Assembly (NCBI RefSeq): GCF_017347585.1
Contig: NZ_AP024480.1
Span: 672,001 to 736,000 of the forward strand
Direction: 5' to 3'
Source of the DNA: Caldicellulosiruptor diazotrophicus
Lineage (GTDB): Bacteria > Bacillota > Thermoanaerobacteria > Caldicellulosiruptorales > Caldicellulosiruptoraceae
Length of the DNA: 64,000 bases
Shown here piece by piece: positions 16,817 through 24,967 of this stretch. The notes beneath the pieces were generated by a model, which was not told the origin of the DNA, searched no databases, and worked only from the letters and a program-made list of their open reading frames with translations. The position numbers were made by a program, and so were the translations under genes. Numbering within the stretch: the first letter of the stretch is position 1; each line of letters begins with the position of its first letter.

Positions 16817-19282
16817 ATGGAGATTGTATTTCTTGGTGGAGCCAAAGAAGTTGGGGCCTCGTGCGTTTTAATAAAGGCTTGCGACAAAAATATACTTATT
16901 GACTCTGGTATAAGAATGAAAGAAGACAAGCTCCCAAACTTACAACTTCTTCGCGAGCTTGGCGGTGTTGATATTTGTCTTATTTCGCATGCTCATCTTG
17001 ACCATATAGGAAGCCTTCCTCTTATTGCAAGAGAGTATCCGCATATTTTCTTTTATGCAAATCAACCAACAAAAGATTTGATAAAAGTACTTTTGTATGA
17101 TAGCTTGAGAATAATGGAGATTGCAGAGGATGAAATACCTATCTATGCTGAAAAGAATGTAGAAGATTTGCTTGATAGAACTCTTACCTATGGATTTAAC
17201 TATACATTTGAACCTATTGAAGGGATTAAGGTAACATTCTTCCCTGCAGGCCATATCCTCGGTGCTTCCATGATATTTATTCAGACTCAAGAAGGCAGCA
17301 TACTTTACACAGGCGACTTTTCGGCAGACAAACAGTTGACTGTTGATAAGGCTTCGGTTCCCAAGATTAGACCTGATGTTGTTATATGTGAGTCAACATA
17401 TGGCGATAGGCTTCACACAAACAGAAATTTTGAAGAAGAAAGGCTTTTTGATACAGTGGCAGAAGTTATATCACAAGGTGGAAAGGTTTTAATTCCAGCC
17501 TTTGCAATTGGAAGAGCTCAGGAGATTCTTCTTATCCTCAGAAACTATATGAGAAAAAGAAAGGTTACTTTTAATGTGTTCATTGATGGAATGGTAAGAG
17601 AAGTTATAAGAGTTTATAGAAATAACCCTACTTATTTATCTTCGCGATATTACAAGAGAGTTTTAAAAGGTGAGGAAATATTTTTAGCAGATAATATAAA
17701 TGTTGTGGTTGATAAAAAACAGAGAGAGGAGATAATTTGTTCTTCAGACCCATGTGTTATAATCTCAAGTTCTGGTATGCTCACAGGAGGACCTTCTGTT
17801 TTTTATGCTGAAAAGATTGTGCAAAGTCAAAATGCGCTGATTGCAATAACAGGGTATCAGGACGAAGAAGCACCGGGAAGAAAACTTCTTGAACTTGCCG
17901 AACTTCCAGAAAACGAAAGGAAGATTGATCTAAATGGCAAAGAATATGAAGTAAAGTGCAAGGTTGAAAAGTATGGGCTTTCAGCACATAGTGACAGAGA
18001 TAAAATTCTTGGATTTTTGGCAACGCTCAGACCAAGGACGGTCATTTTTGCACATGGCAGTGAAGATGCAATCTCACAAATTTCGGATATGGCAGTAAAA
18101 GAGCTTGAATCGAACATAATTGTTCCGCAAAATGGCGAGATAAATTCAATTTCAATTGAAAAACCAAGAAAGCAGTTATCATTTTTCAATGTTAGGAAAC
18201 TAAGCAATCAAGACCTTTTAAGTGAAGAGAATTTGAAACTTTTGTGGCAGTATCTTGTAGATAATAAACAAGAGTCAAATCACATAACAGCTGAACATGC
18301 CATTTTGATTTGGAATGGGAAAGAATTCTTAGAAAAAGATGAAGTAAATAGGGTATTTGAACTTTTGAAAAAGTCAGTTTATTTTGAACAAAATCACAAA
18401 AAACCATACCTGTTTAGAATTTTATCTGCCCAGGAGGTTGAAGAAAGATTAAAGCCAAAGCCTATGGAGCAGAACAAAATGCGAGATCTTGCATTTGAAA
18501 TGTTTAAAGAATATGGACTATACAAAGTTGGTATGGACATTGAAAACAAAGTGGTTACATTTTATTTTAATTTCCCACAGGTTGTAAAAAAGCTTGAAGA
18601 AAAAATAAGAGAATTTGAAAAGTTTACACTCTGGAAAGTTGACATAAATCCTAATATTAACCTGACGTATGCTTCAGAATATGTTAAAAATCTTCTCAAA
18701 GATTATAACGTTAAGGTTTTGAAATTTTCATATAATCCCGTAATAAATGCTATTATAATAAGGATAAAAGAAAATTTTGAGGAGATGAAAAGTGTATCTG
18801 AGAAATTTTTAGAAGAAACTGGAGTTAGTCTAATATTTGATGTAGAGAGCAAAAAGCAAGAGGAAATTGTAGATTTGCAAAAGCCCAGGATGGAGCAAAA
18901 CAAAGCTCTTCTTTTGATTGACCTCTATTTTGAAAATGAAAAAGATAAGATTTATAAGAAAAGCATTAAAGAAGGAGGAAAATATATAGAACTTTCGTTT
19001 GTGACACCTTTTGTGGGTGAAAAGTATAAAGACAAGATTGAAGAAATCTCAGAGAAAACAGGATGGGATATAAAAATATCCCAGTCAATAAACCAAGTTG
19101 AGATGATAAATATACTAAAAGAAATATTATCAAAATATAAGATAGAAATCTTGAAAAATCCAAGCATCTATCCTTCAACAAGAGAGGTAAAAATAAAAGT
19201 ATGTGAACAAATACATGAAGAAATTTTGGAAAAAATATCAGATGAATTTTTTAAACGAACAGGATTTTACATTAAAATTTAA
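16817..19282 (+). CDS. Beta-CASP metallo-beta-lactamase ribonuclease with duplicated C-terminal extension
   Basis: About 821 residues. The first ~450 form an MBL plus beta-CASP nuclease core. It starts MEIVFLGGAKEVGAS and carries HAHLDHIG (motif 2), GHILGAS (motif 3), LYTGDFS (motif 4), ESTYGDR and AFAIGRAQE of beta-CASP motif A, SSSGMLTGGPS, GLSAHSDR and FAHGS. Such enzymes are RNA endonucleases or exonucleases related to CPSF-73 and YSH1-like proteins. The remaining ~370 residues are not a known RNase J tail. They hold two related segments, about 546-683 and 688-821, each starting with a KPxMEQNK-like sequence. ATG 16817 is chosen to match the family N-terminus; the open frame begins at TTG 16793. 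The RNA target is unknown. Confidence 0.85.
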   Translation: MEIVFLGGAKEVGASCVLIKACDKNILIDSGIRMKEDKLPNLQLLRELGGVDICLISHAHLDHIGSLPLIAREYPHIFFYANQPTKDLIKVLLYDSLRIMEIAEDEIPIYAEKNVEDLLDRTLTYGFNYTFEPIEGIKVTFFPAGHILGASMIFIQTQEGSILYTGDFSADKQLTVDKASVPKIRPDVVICESTYGDRLHTNRNFEEERLFDTVAEVISQGGKVLIPAFAIGRAQEILLILRNYMRKRKVTFNVFIDGMVREVIRVYRNNPTYLSSRYYKRVLKGEEIFLADNINVVVDKKQREEIICSSDPCVIISSSGMLTGGPSVFYAEKIVQSQNALIAITGYQDEEAPGRKLLELAELPENERKIDLNGKEYEVKCKVEKYGLSAHSDRDKILGFLATLRPRTVIFAHGSEDAISQISDMAVKELESNIIVPQNGEINSISIEKPRKQLSFFNVRKLSNQDLLSEENLKLLWQYLVDNKQESNHITAEHAILIWNGKEFLEKDEVNRVFELLKKSVYFEQNHKKPYLFRILSAQEVEERLKPKPMEQNKMRDLAFEMFKEYGLYKVGMDIENKVVTFYFNFPQVVKKLEEKIREFEKFTLWKVDINPNINLTYASEYVKNLLKDYNVKVLKFSYNPVINAIIIRIKENFEEMKSVSEKFLEETGVSLIFDVESKKQEEIVDLQKPRMEQNKALLLIDLYFENEKDKIYKKSIKEGGKYIELSFVTPFVGEKYKDKIEEISEKTGWDIKISQSINQVEMINILKEILSKYKIEILKNPSIYPSTREVKIKVCEQIHEEILEKISDEFFKRTGFYIKI

Positions 19283-19347
19283 TTTTCAAAGTTTATTGTA
19301 AGAAAGATATAGTGAAGAACTGCATATGTTCTTTTAAACCAAACAAA

Positions 19348-19385
19348 AGCCAATTCCTGCTTGATGTAGGAATTGGCTAAATTTT
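19348..19385. terminator. Bidirectional terminator between beta-CASP gene and acr3
   Basis: AGCCAATTCCT (19348-19358) and AGGAATTGGCT (19368-19378) form a perfect 11-bp stem with A/T-rich flanks on both sides. It lies between convergent genes. Confidence 0.8.
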
Positions 19386-19408
19386 ATACTATCATTCCTC
19401 AGTAATTT

Positions 19409-20455
19409 CTAATAAAAATAAAGTCTCTTTCTCAAAAATAGAGCAACATTTACTAAAAGAAGCATAACTGGAACCTCAATCAGAGGACCAATAACTGTTG
19501 CAAATGCCTCACCAGATCCTAAACCAAAGGTTGCAACAGCAACTGCAATTGCAAGTTCAAAGTCATTGCTTGCTGCTGTCAGACCAACAGTGGCACTTTC
19601 AGGATAGTTGTATTTTCTTTTGTATGAAGTAAAAAATGTTATCAAAAACATTATAACAAAATACAGCGAAAGGGGTATTGCTATTCTCAATACATGAAGT
19701 GGCAAAGTGACAATATACTTTCCTTTTAACGAGAACATCACAATGACTGTAAAAAGCAGTGCAACCAAAGTTATTGGACTTATCTTGGGCACAAAATTCT
19801 TTTCGTACCATTCCCTGCCGTTTTTTCTGACCAAGAAAATTCTTGTCAATACTCCAGCTATAAAAGGAATACCAAGATAAATAAACACCGAAATTGCTAT
19901 TTCTTTCATTGAAATATGCAAAGCAATTGCAGTTGTGCTTACTCCAAAAAGTGGAGGAAGTATCTTTATAAATATATATGCTAGTACAGAATATGTGAGA
20001 ACCTGCCAGATAGCATTAAGAGCAACAAGCCCTGCAACAAAATCCCTGTCACCATCTGCAAGGTCATTCCACACAAGGACCATTGCAATGCATCGAGCCA
20101 AGCCTACCAATATTACTCCTATCATATAATGCGGATAATCTCTCAAAAGCAAGATGGCAAGCAAAAACATGACAATAGGTCCTATAAACCAGTTATATAA
20201 GATTGCTATTCCAAAAGGTTTTTTGCCAGTTTTTGTCTTTCCTATCTCTTCATATCTTACTTTTGCAAGAGGAGGATACATCATCAGAATTAACCCAATA
20301 GCAATTGGAATTGACGTTGTTCCAATACTAAGCCTATTTAGCACATTTGCAAAGTTTGGAAAAAAGTACCCTATCAGAACACCTACAATCATAGCAAGCA
20401 AAATCCAAACTGTCAGAAATCTATCTAAAAACGACAAGCCTTTTTTCTGCTCCAT
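19409..20455 (-). CDS. acr3: Arsenite efflux transporter, ACR3 family
   Basis: 348 residues with about ten membrane helices. The ACR3 signature [19 protein letters not shown], with the conserved cysteine essential in characterised ACR3 carriers, lies near residue 115-135. It exports As(III) from the cytoplasm using the membrane potential. [20 protein letters not shown] near the C-terminus is also family-typical. It is the last gene of the minus-strand arsR-arsC-acr3 operon and starts 2 nt after arsC. It is well supported and belongs to ACR3 rather than the unrelated ArsB family. Confidence 0.95.
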   Translation of the reverse strand: MEQKKGLSFLDRFLTVWILLAMIVGVLIGYFFPNFANVLNRLSIGTTSIPIAIGLILMMYPPLAKVRYEEIGKTKTGKKPFGIAILYNWFIGPIVMFLLAILLLRDYPHYMIGVILVGLARCIAMVLVWNDLADGDRDFVAGLVALNAIWQVLTYSVLAYIFIKILPPLFGVSTTAIALHISMKEIAISVFIYLGIPFIAGVLTRIFLVRKNGREWYEKNFVPKISPITLVALLFTVIVMFSLKGKYIVTLPLHVLRIAIPLSLYFVIMFLITFFTSYKRKYNYPESATVGLTAASNDFELAIAVAVATFGLGSGEAFATVIGPLIEVPVMLLLVNVALFLRKRLYFY

Positions 20456-20457
20456 TT

Positions 20458-20871
20458 TTATTTTCCCTCCCCATAGTATTCTTTCTTAATTCTTTCAAGT
20501 AGCTCCAATACCTTTTTTTGTATTTCGTCTCTTACTTTTCTAAATTCTTCAATAGGCTTTCCTGCTGGGTCAGGTAGTCCCCAATCTTCTTTGACTTTGC
20601 ATGGGATAAACGGACACTCAACACCACAGCCCATGGTGATTAAAAAGTCTACTTCTTTTGGGATATCAAATATTGTCTTTGGGAAATGTGAAGATATATC
20701 AATTCCAACTTCTTTCATAACCTCAATAGCAAGAGGATTTACCTCTTTTGCAATATCTGTTCCCGCACTATATACTTCAATCAAATCTTTTCCATAGTGC
20801 TTGGCAAAACCTTCTGCTATCTGGCTTCGGCATGAATTACCAACACATACAAAAGCAACTCTTGGTTTCAT
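20458..20871 (-). CDS. arsC: Arsenate reductase, thioredoxin-coupled (low-Mr phosphatase type)
   Basis: About 137 residues. It reduces As(V) to As(III) so that ACR3 can export it. The P-loop CVGNSCRSQ (CX5R) holds the nucleophilic cysteine near residue 8. The redox pair is in [11 protein letters not shown], and WGLPDPAG carries the catalytic aspartate, as in Staphylococcus/Bacillus ArsC. The frame extends to a GTG at 20883, but the AAAGGAG site abuts that codon, so ATG 20871 is preferred. One base separates it from the arsR stop, so the genes are likely translationally coupled. Confidence 0.95.
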   Translation of the reverse strand: MKPRVAFVCVGNSCRSQIAEGFAKHYGKDLIEVYSAGTDIAKEVNPLAIEVMKEVGIDISSHFPKTIFDIPKEVDFLITMGCGVECPFIPCKVKEDWGLPDPAGKPIEEFRKVRDEIQKKVLELLERIKKEYYGEGK

Positions 20872-20872
20872 T

Positions 20873-21244
20873 TTAAATATCACTCCTTTGCACTTTTGTT
20901 AAAACATGCTCACATTCTTCTCCTTTTTCTTTCAACTCTTTTAACCGAATTAAATCCTTTCTGAAAATCTCTTGCTGGAAAAACTTTTCCTTTAAAAATT
21001 CAATTAATTTTTCATTTTCTTTTAAGAATCTTTCGTTCATACTGTAATATATCCACTGTGATTTTTTTGTAGCTGATAAAACTCCTGCCATTTTCAATTT
21101 GGTCAGATGCCTTGAAGTGTTGGACTGTGTTGTGCCCAATATTTTTTCTATGTCACACACACAAAGCCTCTGTTCCAAAAGTAGATTGATTATTCGAAGT
21201 CTACACTCATCACCAAGAATTTTTAAAATTTCAGATAAATTCAT
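20873..21244 (-). CDS. arsR: ArsR/SmtB-family metalloregulator
   Basis: About 123 residues, a winged-helix repressor that releases DNA when it binds As(III). The metal site is CVCDIE (ELCVCDL-like) in the alpha3 helix, and the recognition helix is TQSNTSRHLTKLKMAGVL. ATG 21244 (MNLSEILKILGDECRL) is preferred over the upstream start at 21286 because AAGGGGG precedes it and the family begins there. It heads the arsR-arsC-acr3 operon and probably represses the promoter at 21289-21317. Confidence 0.93.
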   Translation of the reverse strand: MNLSEILKILGDECRLRIINLLLEQRLCVCDIEKILGTTQSNTSRHLTKLKMAGVLSATKKSQWIYYSMNERFLKENEKLIEFLKEKFFQQEIFRKDLIRLKELKEKGEECEHVLTKVQRSDI

Positions 21245-21288
21245 AATTACCCCCTTCATTCTATGATTATATTCAACTACACTCATAT

Positions 21289-21317
21289 ATAATACAAGAT
21301 TAACACTTTTTTGTCAA
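21289..21317 (-). promoter_or_regulatory. Promoter of arsenic operon
   Basis: Reading the minus strand, TTGACA (21312-21317) is followed by a 17-nt spacer and TATTAT (21289-21294), an almost ideal sigma-A promoter 45 nt before arsR. An imperfect ATATTCAA/ATATATGAG dyad at about 21270-21290 overlaps the -10 region and is a plausible ArsR operator, though not a strong match. Confidence 0.75.
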
Positions 21318-21359
21318 TAAGGTTAAAATGAAATGATGAACAATTTAATCTACACATCT

Positions 21360-21560
21360 TAAAAAAAAAACAAAAAGGTTGTTCCAAATACCGCCTGCTG
21401 GGGATGGAACAACCATTGGTAAGGCGGATAAGAAATACTCCAGCATTCTAAACGGGAAAAATTAAAAACCGTTTAGATGACTTAGAGGTAATGAGGTTAT
21501 GAATAGCGTTTAAAGTATTAAAAACTATTTAAAATTTTGCTAAACACTATTCTTTGTTAG
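21360..21560 (-). ncRNA. Putative TnpB omega RNA (reRNA) at element 3' end
   Basis: About 200 nt downstream of, and just touching, tnpB can fold into three hairpins (plus-strand coordinates). They are an 11-bp stem with one wobble (21502-21512/21541-21551), an 8-bp perfect stem (21448-21455/21469-21476) and a 10-bp perfect stem (21377-21386/21405-21414). The loop of the last, CCGCCT (21391-21396), is complementary to AGGCGG (21422-21427), giving a pseudoknot. A noncoding RNA made from the tnpB 3' end through the element end, with a guide beyond it, is known for TnpB systems. The last hairpin is followed on the minus strand by a long T run, so it could instead be an ordinary terminator; the guide is then unclear. 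Confidence 0.6.
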
Positions 21561-22753
21561 GCTACATTCAACCTAACTGGGTGTAACCCCACACCCTCTA
21601 TCCCCTCAGCAAATGCTTCGGGGAATACTTTTCTTATAATATTATACGCACTGTTTACATCCGCATTTATTAATATCCCTTTGTTGCTCCTAAATAAGCC
21701 TCTCTTTATTCTTCGACGTGGATTATAATTTATTTCTTTGATTTCTTCTCCATCTAAAAAACTGCAGCCACTTGTGTAGCTCTCCTCTGTAATTATTACA
21801 CTAATCCCTTCTTCTTCACACTTATACTTGAGCATATTTACAAACTGATTAAATGGTATAGAAACAAAATTTTGATTATTTACTTTGCCAAGCTCTATCT
21901 CCTGCTTCCAGTTTGGATTATAACCAACAACAAGGGTGTCTATTTCGTGTTGCTTACACCAGTTGACTATAAAACGGCTTGCTTTGTGCATAAAATCCTT
22001 AATTCTGTTGTTCCTCTTTAAAGTCAACTTCTCTATTCTTTTGCTACTTCCTCTATTGCCTACATAACTCATAAGCTGTGCTCTTTTCTTGTTGTAATAC
22101 TGATTTATTGACTTAATAACTTTGCCATTAATAACAATAGGCTTTATGCCTATGTTATTTACTAAAGTTACAAAGTTATTAAGCCCTAAATCTATTCCTG
22201 CTATCCTCTTTGGTGGTCTTTTTACCTTGGCTATTTCTTTCTCATAAACTATTTCAACTACATAAATGCTTCCTTTTGGTATTATCCTGACTTCTTTTAA
22301 TTTGTCTGTTATCCTTGTCTTTAGCTTTAATTCTGTCTTCGGAAAAGTCAAATAACCATTTTTAATCTTGCACTGCTGATTTGTAAAAATAGAAATAGCC
22401 CTGCCGTCTTTTTTCTTATACTTTGGTAATTTAGGTCTACCCAAAAATTTACTTTTATCTTTGCCCCATTCTTTCATTGCTTTAAAAAATGACTTCCAGT
22501 TTTTATCAAGAAGTCTTAGCACTTGCTGTGAAGTCTGAGCTGGCAGGCTCTTATAACTCTCATGGTCTTTTAACATTTTGTCAAGTTCTCTGTATCTTAT
22601 CCACCTGCCACTTTTTATAAATTCCTGTCTTACAGTGTAGTTTGCAAAGTTGTATAAATTCTTTGCTGCAAAACACACTTTATCACAATAATTCCATAAC
22701 TCATGGTTCTTGTTTATCTGTATTTGCTCTGTCCTCTTGAGTATTATCTTCAA
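21557..22753 (-). CDS. tnpB: TnpB RNA-guided nuclease, zinc-ribbon-less type
   Basis: About 398 residues, intact. The RuvC-like catalytic acids are visible: GIDLG near residue 188, TEESYTSG near 324 and INADVNSAYN near 365. The segment between the last two lacks the CxxC...CxxC zinc ribbon found in most TnpB proteins and instead reads SGCSFLDGE...RRRIKRGLFRS. TnpB proteins are omega-RNA-guided DNA nucleases that help maintain the element, and ancestors of Cas12. A GTG start at 22762 is possible, but TTG 22753 has GTGAGGTG in front of it. The start lies inside the tnpA 3' end, as usual in IS607. Activity of this zinc-ribbon-less form is inferred, not known. Confidence 0.88.
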   Translation of the reverse strand: MKIILKRTEQIQINKNHELWNYCDKVCFAAKNLYNFANYTVRQEFIKSGRWIRYRELDKMLKDHESYKSLPAQTSQQVLRLLDKNWKSFFKAMKEWGKDKSKFLGRPKLPKYKKKDGRAISIFTNQQCKIKNGYLTFPKTELKLKTRITDKLKEVRIIPKGSIYVVEIVYEKEIAKVKRPPKRIAGIDLGLNNFVTLVNNIGIKPIVINGKVIKSINQYYNKKRAQLMSYVGNRGSSKRIEKLTLKRNNRIKDFMHKASRFIVNWCKQHEIDTLVVGYNPNWKQEIELGKVNNQNFVSIPFNQFVNMLKYKCEEEGISVIITEESYTSGCSFLDGEEIKEINYNPRRRIKRGLFRSNKGILINADVNSAYNIIRKVFPEAFAEGIEGVGLHPVRLNVA

Positions 22754-23297
22754 ACACCTCACTTTCTAAAAGCTTTCTTATTTTTTGAATTTTTCTTTTG
22801 CTATAAAATTTCATACTGTAACAGTAGAGCAAACTTATAATTTCTTCAATTATTTCCTGAGAATCAAGCTTCTTGCTTCCAACTTCCGATGCAACTACTA
22901 TTTCAGTGCTAAATTTTCTAAATAAGCGTTTAAACAATTCAAATCCCACTCTGCTCAACCTAATCTTTATAGGCTATAACAACCCTTTGTACCTTACCTG
23001 CAAGAATATCTATCGGGCATTTTAAAAAATTCATTTCTTTTTTCAAAGCTAATTCCCCATGCTTGTTCAGAGAATACTCCGTGTATTTTATAGCCACTAT
23101 TAAAACAAAACTGTTTTAATAATTCAATTTGATTTTCTAAATCCCTCTTTAGTTTTGGAGTTGAAACCCTTGCATAAATAGTTGTAATCATAAAATCCAT
23201 TTGGCATAACCGTTACTCTTATTTTCCCTTCTTTTACATACTTAGTTAGGGTTGGTCTTGATATTTTTAATAATTCCAGAACTTCTTTTGCTTTCAT
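22701..23297 (-). pseudogene. IS607-type serine recombinase TnpA, frameshifted
   Basis: Three pieces in different frames together give one TnpA. The N-terminal MerR-like DNA-binding part (MKAKEVLELLKISRPTLTKY to GFYDYN) is followed in another frame by IYARVST, the serine recombinase motif with the catalytic Ser, through ISFEKRNEFFKMPD. A further frame then gives ILAGKV and VVIAYKD, and the last piece begins RLSRVGFELFKRLF and ends with SKRKIQKIRKLLE. About 15 residues normally between the first two pieces appear to be missing. At least three frame breaks make it inactive. The family supplies the recombinase for IS607 transposition. Confidence 0.88.
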
Positions 23298-23402
23298 ATT
23301 TATATCACCCATAAATACTATAGCACAATTTAGAAGCCAGGCAAATATATTTTATTAAAAATTCTAATATGTTTAAAACCGTTTATTAATTTTTGCCACC
23401 AT

Positions 23403-24173
23403 ATGAGGTGGCAGGTTGATATTAATAGTGATATTGGCGAAAGTTTTGGTATTTACAAGATAGGGATGGATGAAGAGATAATTAAATATATTTCATCAGC
23501 AAACATTGCATGTGGGTTTCATGCTGGTGATCCAAGTGTAATGGCAAATACTGTTGCAAGGTGTTTTGAAAAAGGAGTAAGTATAGGTGCTCATCCAGGT
23601 TATCCTGACTTACTTGGGTTTGGTAGAAGATATTTAGATGTATCCCCCTCAGAAATAAAAAATTATATCATATATCAAATTGGTGCGTTACAATCATTTG
23701 CAAAAGTTTTTAAAACCAAGTTACAGCACGTAAAAGTCCATGGAGAATTATATAACGCAGCAGCAAGAGACGAGAAACTTGCACTGGCAATTGCCGAGGC
23801 GGTCGCTTCAGTAGATCAAAATCTTATCCTTGTTGGAATGGTAAACACAGCTATGCAAATGGTTGCTGAAAAGGTAGGTTTGAAGTTTGCTTGCGAGGTG
23901 TTTTCTGACAGACATATTAATCCGGATGGAACTTTAGTTTCCCGCAAATATCCTAATGCTATAATCCACGACCAAGATTTTGCCTGTAAAAGAGTGCTTC
24001 GAATGGTTAAAGAAGGTACATGTGAAGCAATAGATGGTAGTATTGTGAAACTCAAAGTGGATACAATATGTGTGCACGGAGACAATCCACAGGCTGTTGA
24101 ACTAGCTAAGAAAATAAGAGAACTTTTGGAAAATAACGGGGTAAGGATAATGCCTATGAGCAAGTTTTTATAA
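23403..24173 (+). CDS. pxpA: 5-oxoprolinase subunit A (LamB/YcsF family)
   Basis: 256 residues. With PxpB and PxpC it forms the ATP-dependent 5-oxoprolinase that opens pyroglutamate to glutamate. Family features are [12 protein letters not shown] at the N-terminus, [39 protein letters not shown] and [11 protein letters not shown]. The start is odd: ATG 23403 lies in the loop of a 7-bp hairpin and no Shine-Dalgarno sequence precedes it; a GAGGTGG sits just inside the gene. The IS607 element ends just upstream, so expression may have been changed. pxpB follows after 19 nt. Confidence 0.92.
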   Translation: MRWQVDINSDIGESFGIYKIGMDEEIIKYISSANIACGFHAGDPSVMANTVARCFEKGVSIGAHPGYPDLLGFGRRYLDVSPSEIKNYIIYQIGALQSFAKVFKTKLQHVKVHGELYNAAARDEKLALAIAEAVASVDQNLILVGMVNTAMQMVAEKVGLKFACEVFSDRHINPDGTLVSRKYPNAIIHDQDFACKRVLRMVKEGTCEAIDGSIVKLKVDTICVHGDNPQAVELAKKIRELLENNGVRIMPMSKFL

Positions 24174-24192
24174 AAAGGGAGCTGACTTTCAA

Positions 24193-24936
24193 ATGTATGA
24201 AAAACCAAAAATTCTGATATGCGGTGATAAGGCTGTTACAGTTGAATTTGGAGATGAATTGAGTGAGGAATGTAACAAAAGGGTAATAATAAAGCTTTAT
24301 AGGATGTTTAAGCTGAAAAAAATAGAAGGCATTATCTCGATGATTCCAACGTATAGATCATTGCTGATTAAATATGACCCCTTTAAAATTACTTACTATG
24401 AATTGATAAAATTAGTAGAATTGTACAATAATAACGATACAGAGAAAGAAGAAGTTAAAGCAAAAGTATATGAAATTCCGGTTGTATATGGTGGCGAATT
24501 TGGGCTAGATTTGGATTTCGTGGCAAGATATAACAATTTAACTGTAGAGGAGGTTATAAGTATTCATACAAAGCCATTATATAGAATATTTATGATTGGG
24601 TTTACCATGGGATTTGCATATTTGGGAGGTATGTCGGAAAAGATTGCAACTCCGCGTTTGGAAAAACCCAGAACAGAAGTAAAAGCAGGGTCTGTGGGGA
24701 TTGCAGGAAACCAAACAGGCATTTATCCTATTTCAAGTCCTGGTGGCTGGAGGATAATAGGAAGAACACCAATTAAGATATACAATCCAACTGCTGAAAA
24801 TCCTATTCTTCTTGAGACAGGAAATTTTATAAAGTTTGTGCGTATAACAGAAGATGAGTATCGCAAAATAGAAAAGGAAGTTCAGCTTAATCGTTATCAT
24901 GTAAAGATATATGATTACAATGACTACAAATCTTGA
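24193..24936 (+). CDS. pxpB: 5-oxoprolinase subunit B (KipI-like)
   Basis: 247 residues, the KipI/carboxyltransferase subdomain C family (CT_C_D). Typical segments are GDKAVTVEFGDELSEECN at the N-terminus, IPTYRSLLIKYDP, IPVVYGGEFGLDLDFVA, YRIFMIGFTMGFAYLGG, TPRLEKPRTEVKAGSVGIAGNQTGIYPI and SPGGWRIIGRTPIKIY. It partners PxpC to form the ATP-using part of the pyroglutamate hydrolase. AAGGGAG precedes the ATG. The C-terminal ~20 residues after RYHVKIY extend a little beyond many homologues. The gene lies 31 nt before pxpC. Confidence 0.93.
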   Translation: MYEKPKILICGDKAVTVEFGDELSEECNKRVIIKLYRMFKLKKIEGIISMIPTYRSLLIKYDPFKITYYELIKLVELYNNNDTEKEEVKAKVYEIPVVYGGEFGLDLDFVARYNNLTVEEVISIHTKPLYRIFMIGFTMGFAYLGGMSEKIATPRLEKPRTEVKAGSVGIAGNQTGIYPISSPGGWRIIGRTPIKIYNPTAENPILLETGNFIKFVRITEDEYRKIEKEVQLNRYHVKIYDYNDYKS

Positions 24937-24967
24937 AAATAGTTTTTTCAAGAGCGTGGTGGATTAG

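Larger units (their letters stand above)
21360..23393 (-). mobile_element. IS607-type element with decayed transposase and intact TnpB (ends approximate)
   Basis: The element reads right to left: a MerR-like/serine recombinase tnpA (broken), tnpB overlapping its 3' end, then a structured noncoding 3' end. This is the IS607 order. Exact ends cannot be fixed without an empty site; the values given run from the poly-A tract before the last hairpin to just upstream of pxpA. An 11-bp direct repeat AAAACCGTTTA (21465-21475 and 23375-23385) lies near both ends. The element sits between the ars promoter and pxpA. With tnpA broken it is probably no longer autonomous. Confidence 0.8.

Noticed and set aside
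21377-21414. Simple terminator of tnpB
   Set aside because: Kept as an alternative but not as the main call: the loop can form a pseudoknot with a segment outside the hairpin, which a plain terminator does not need.
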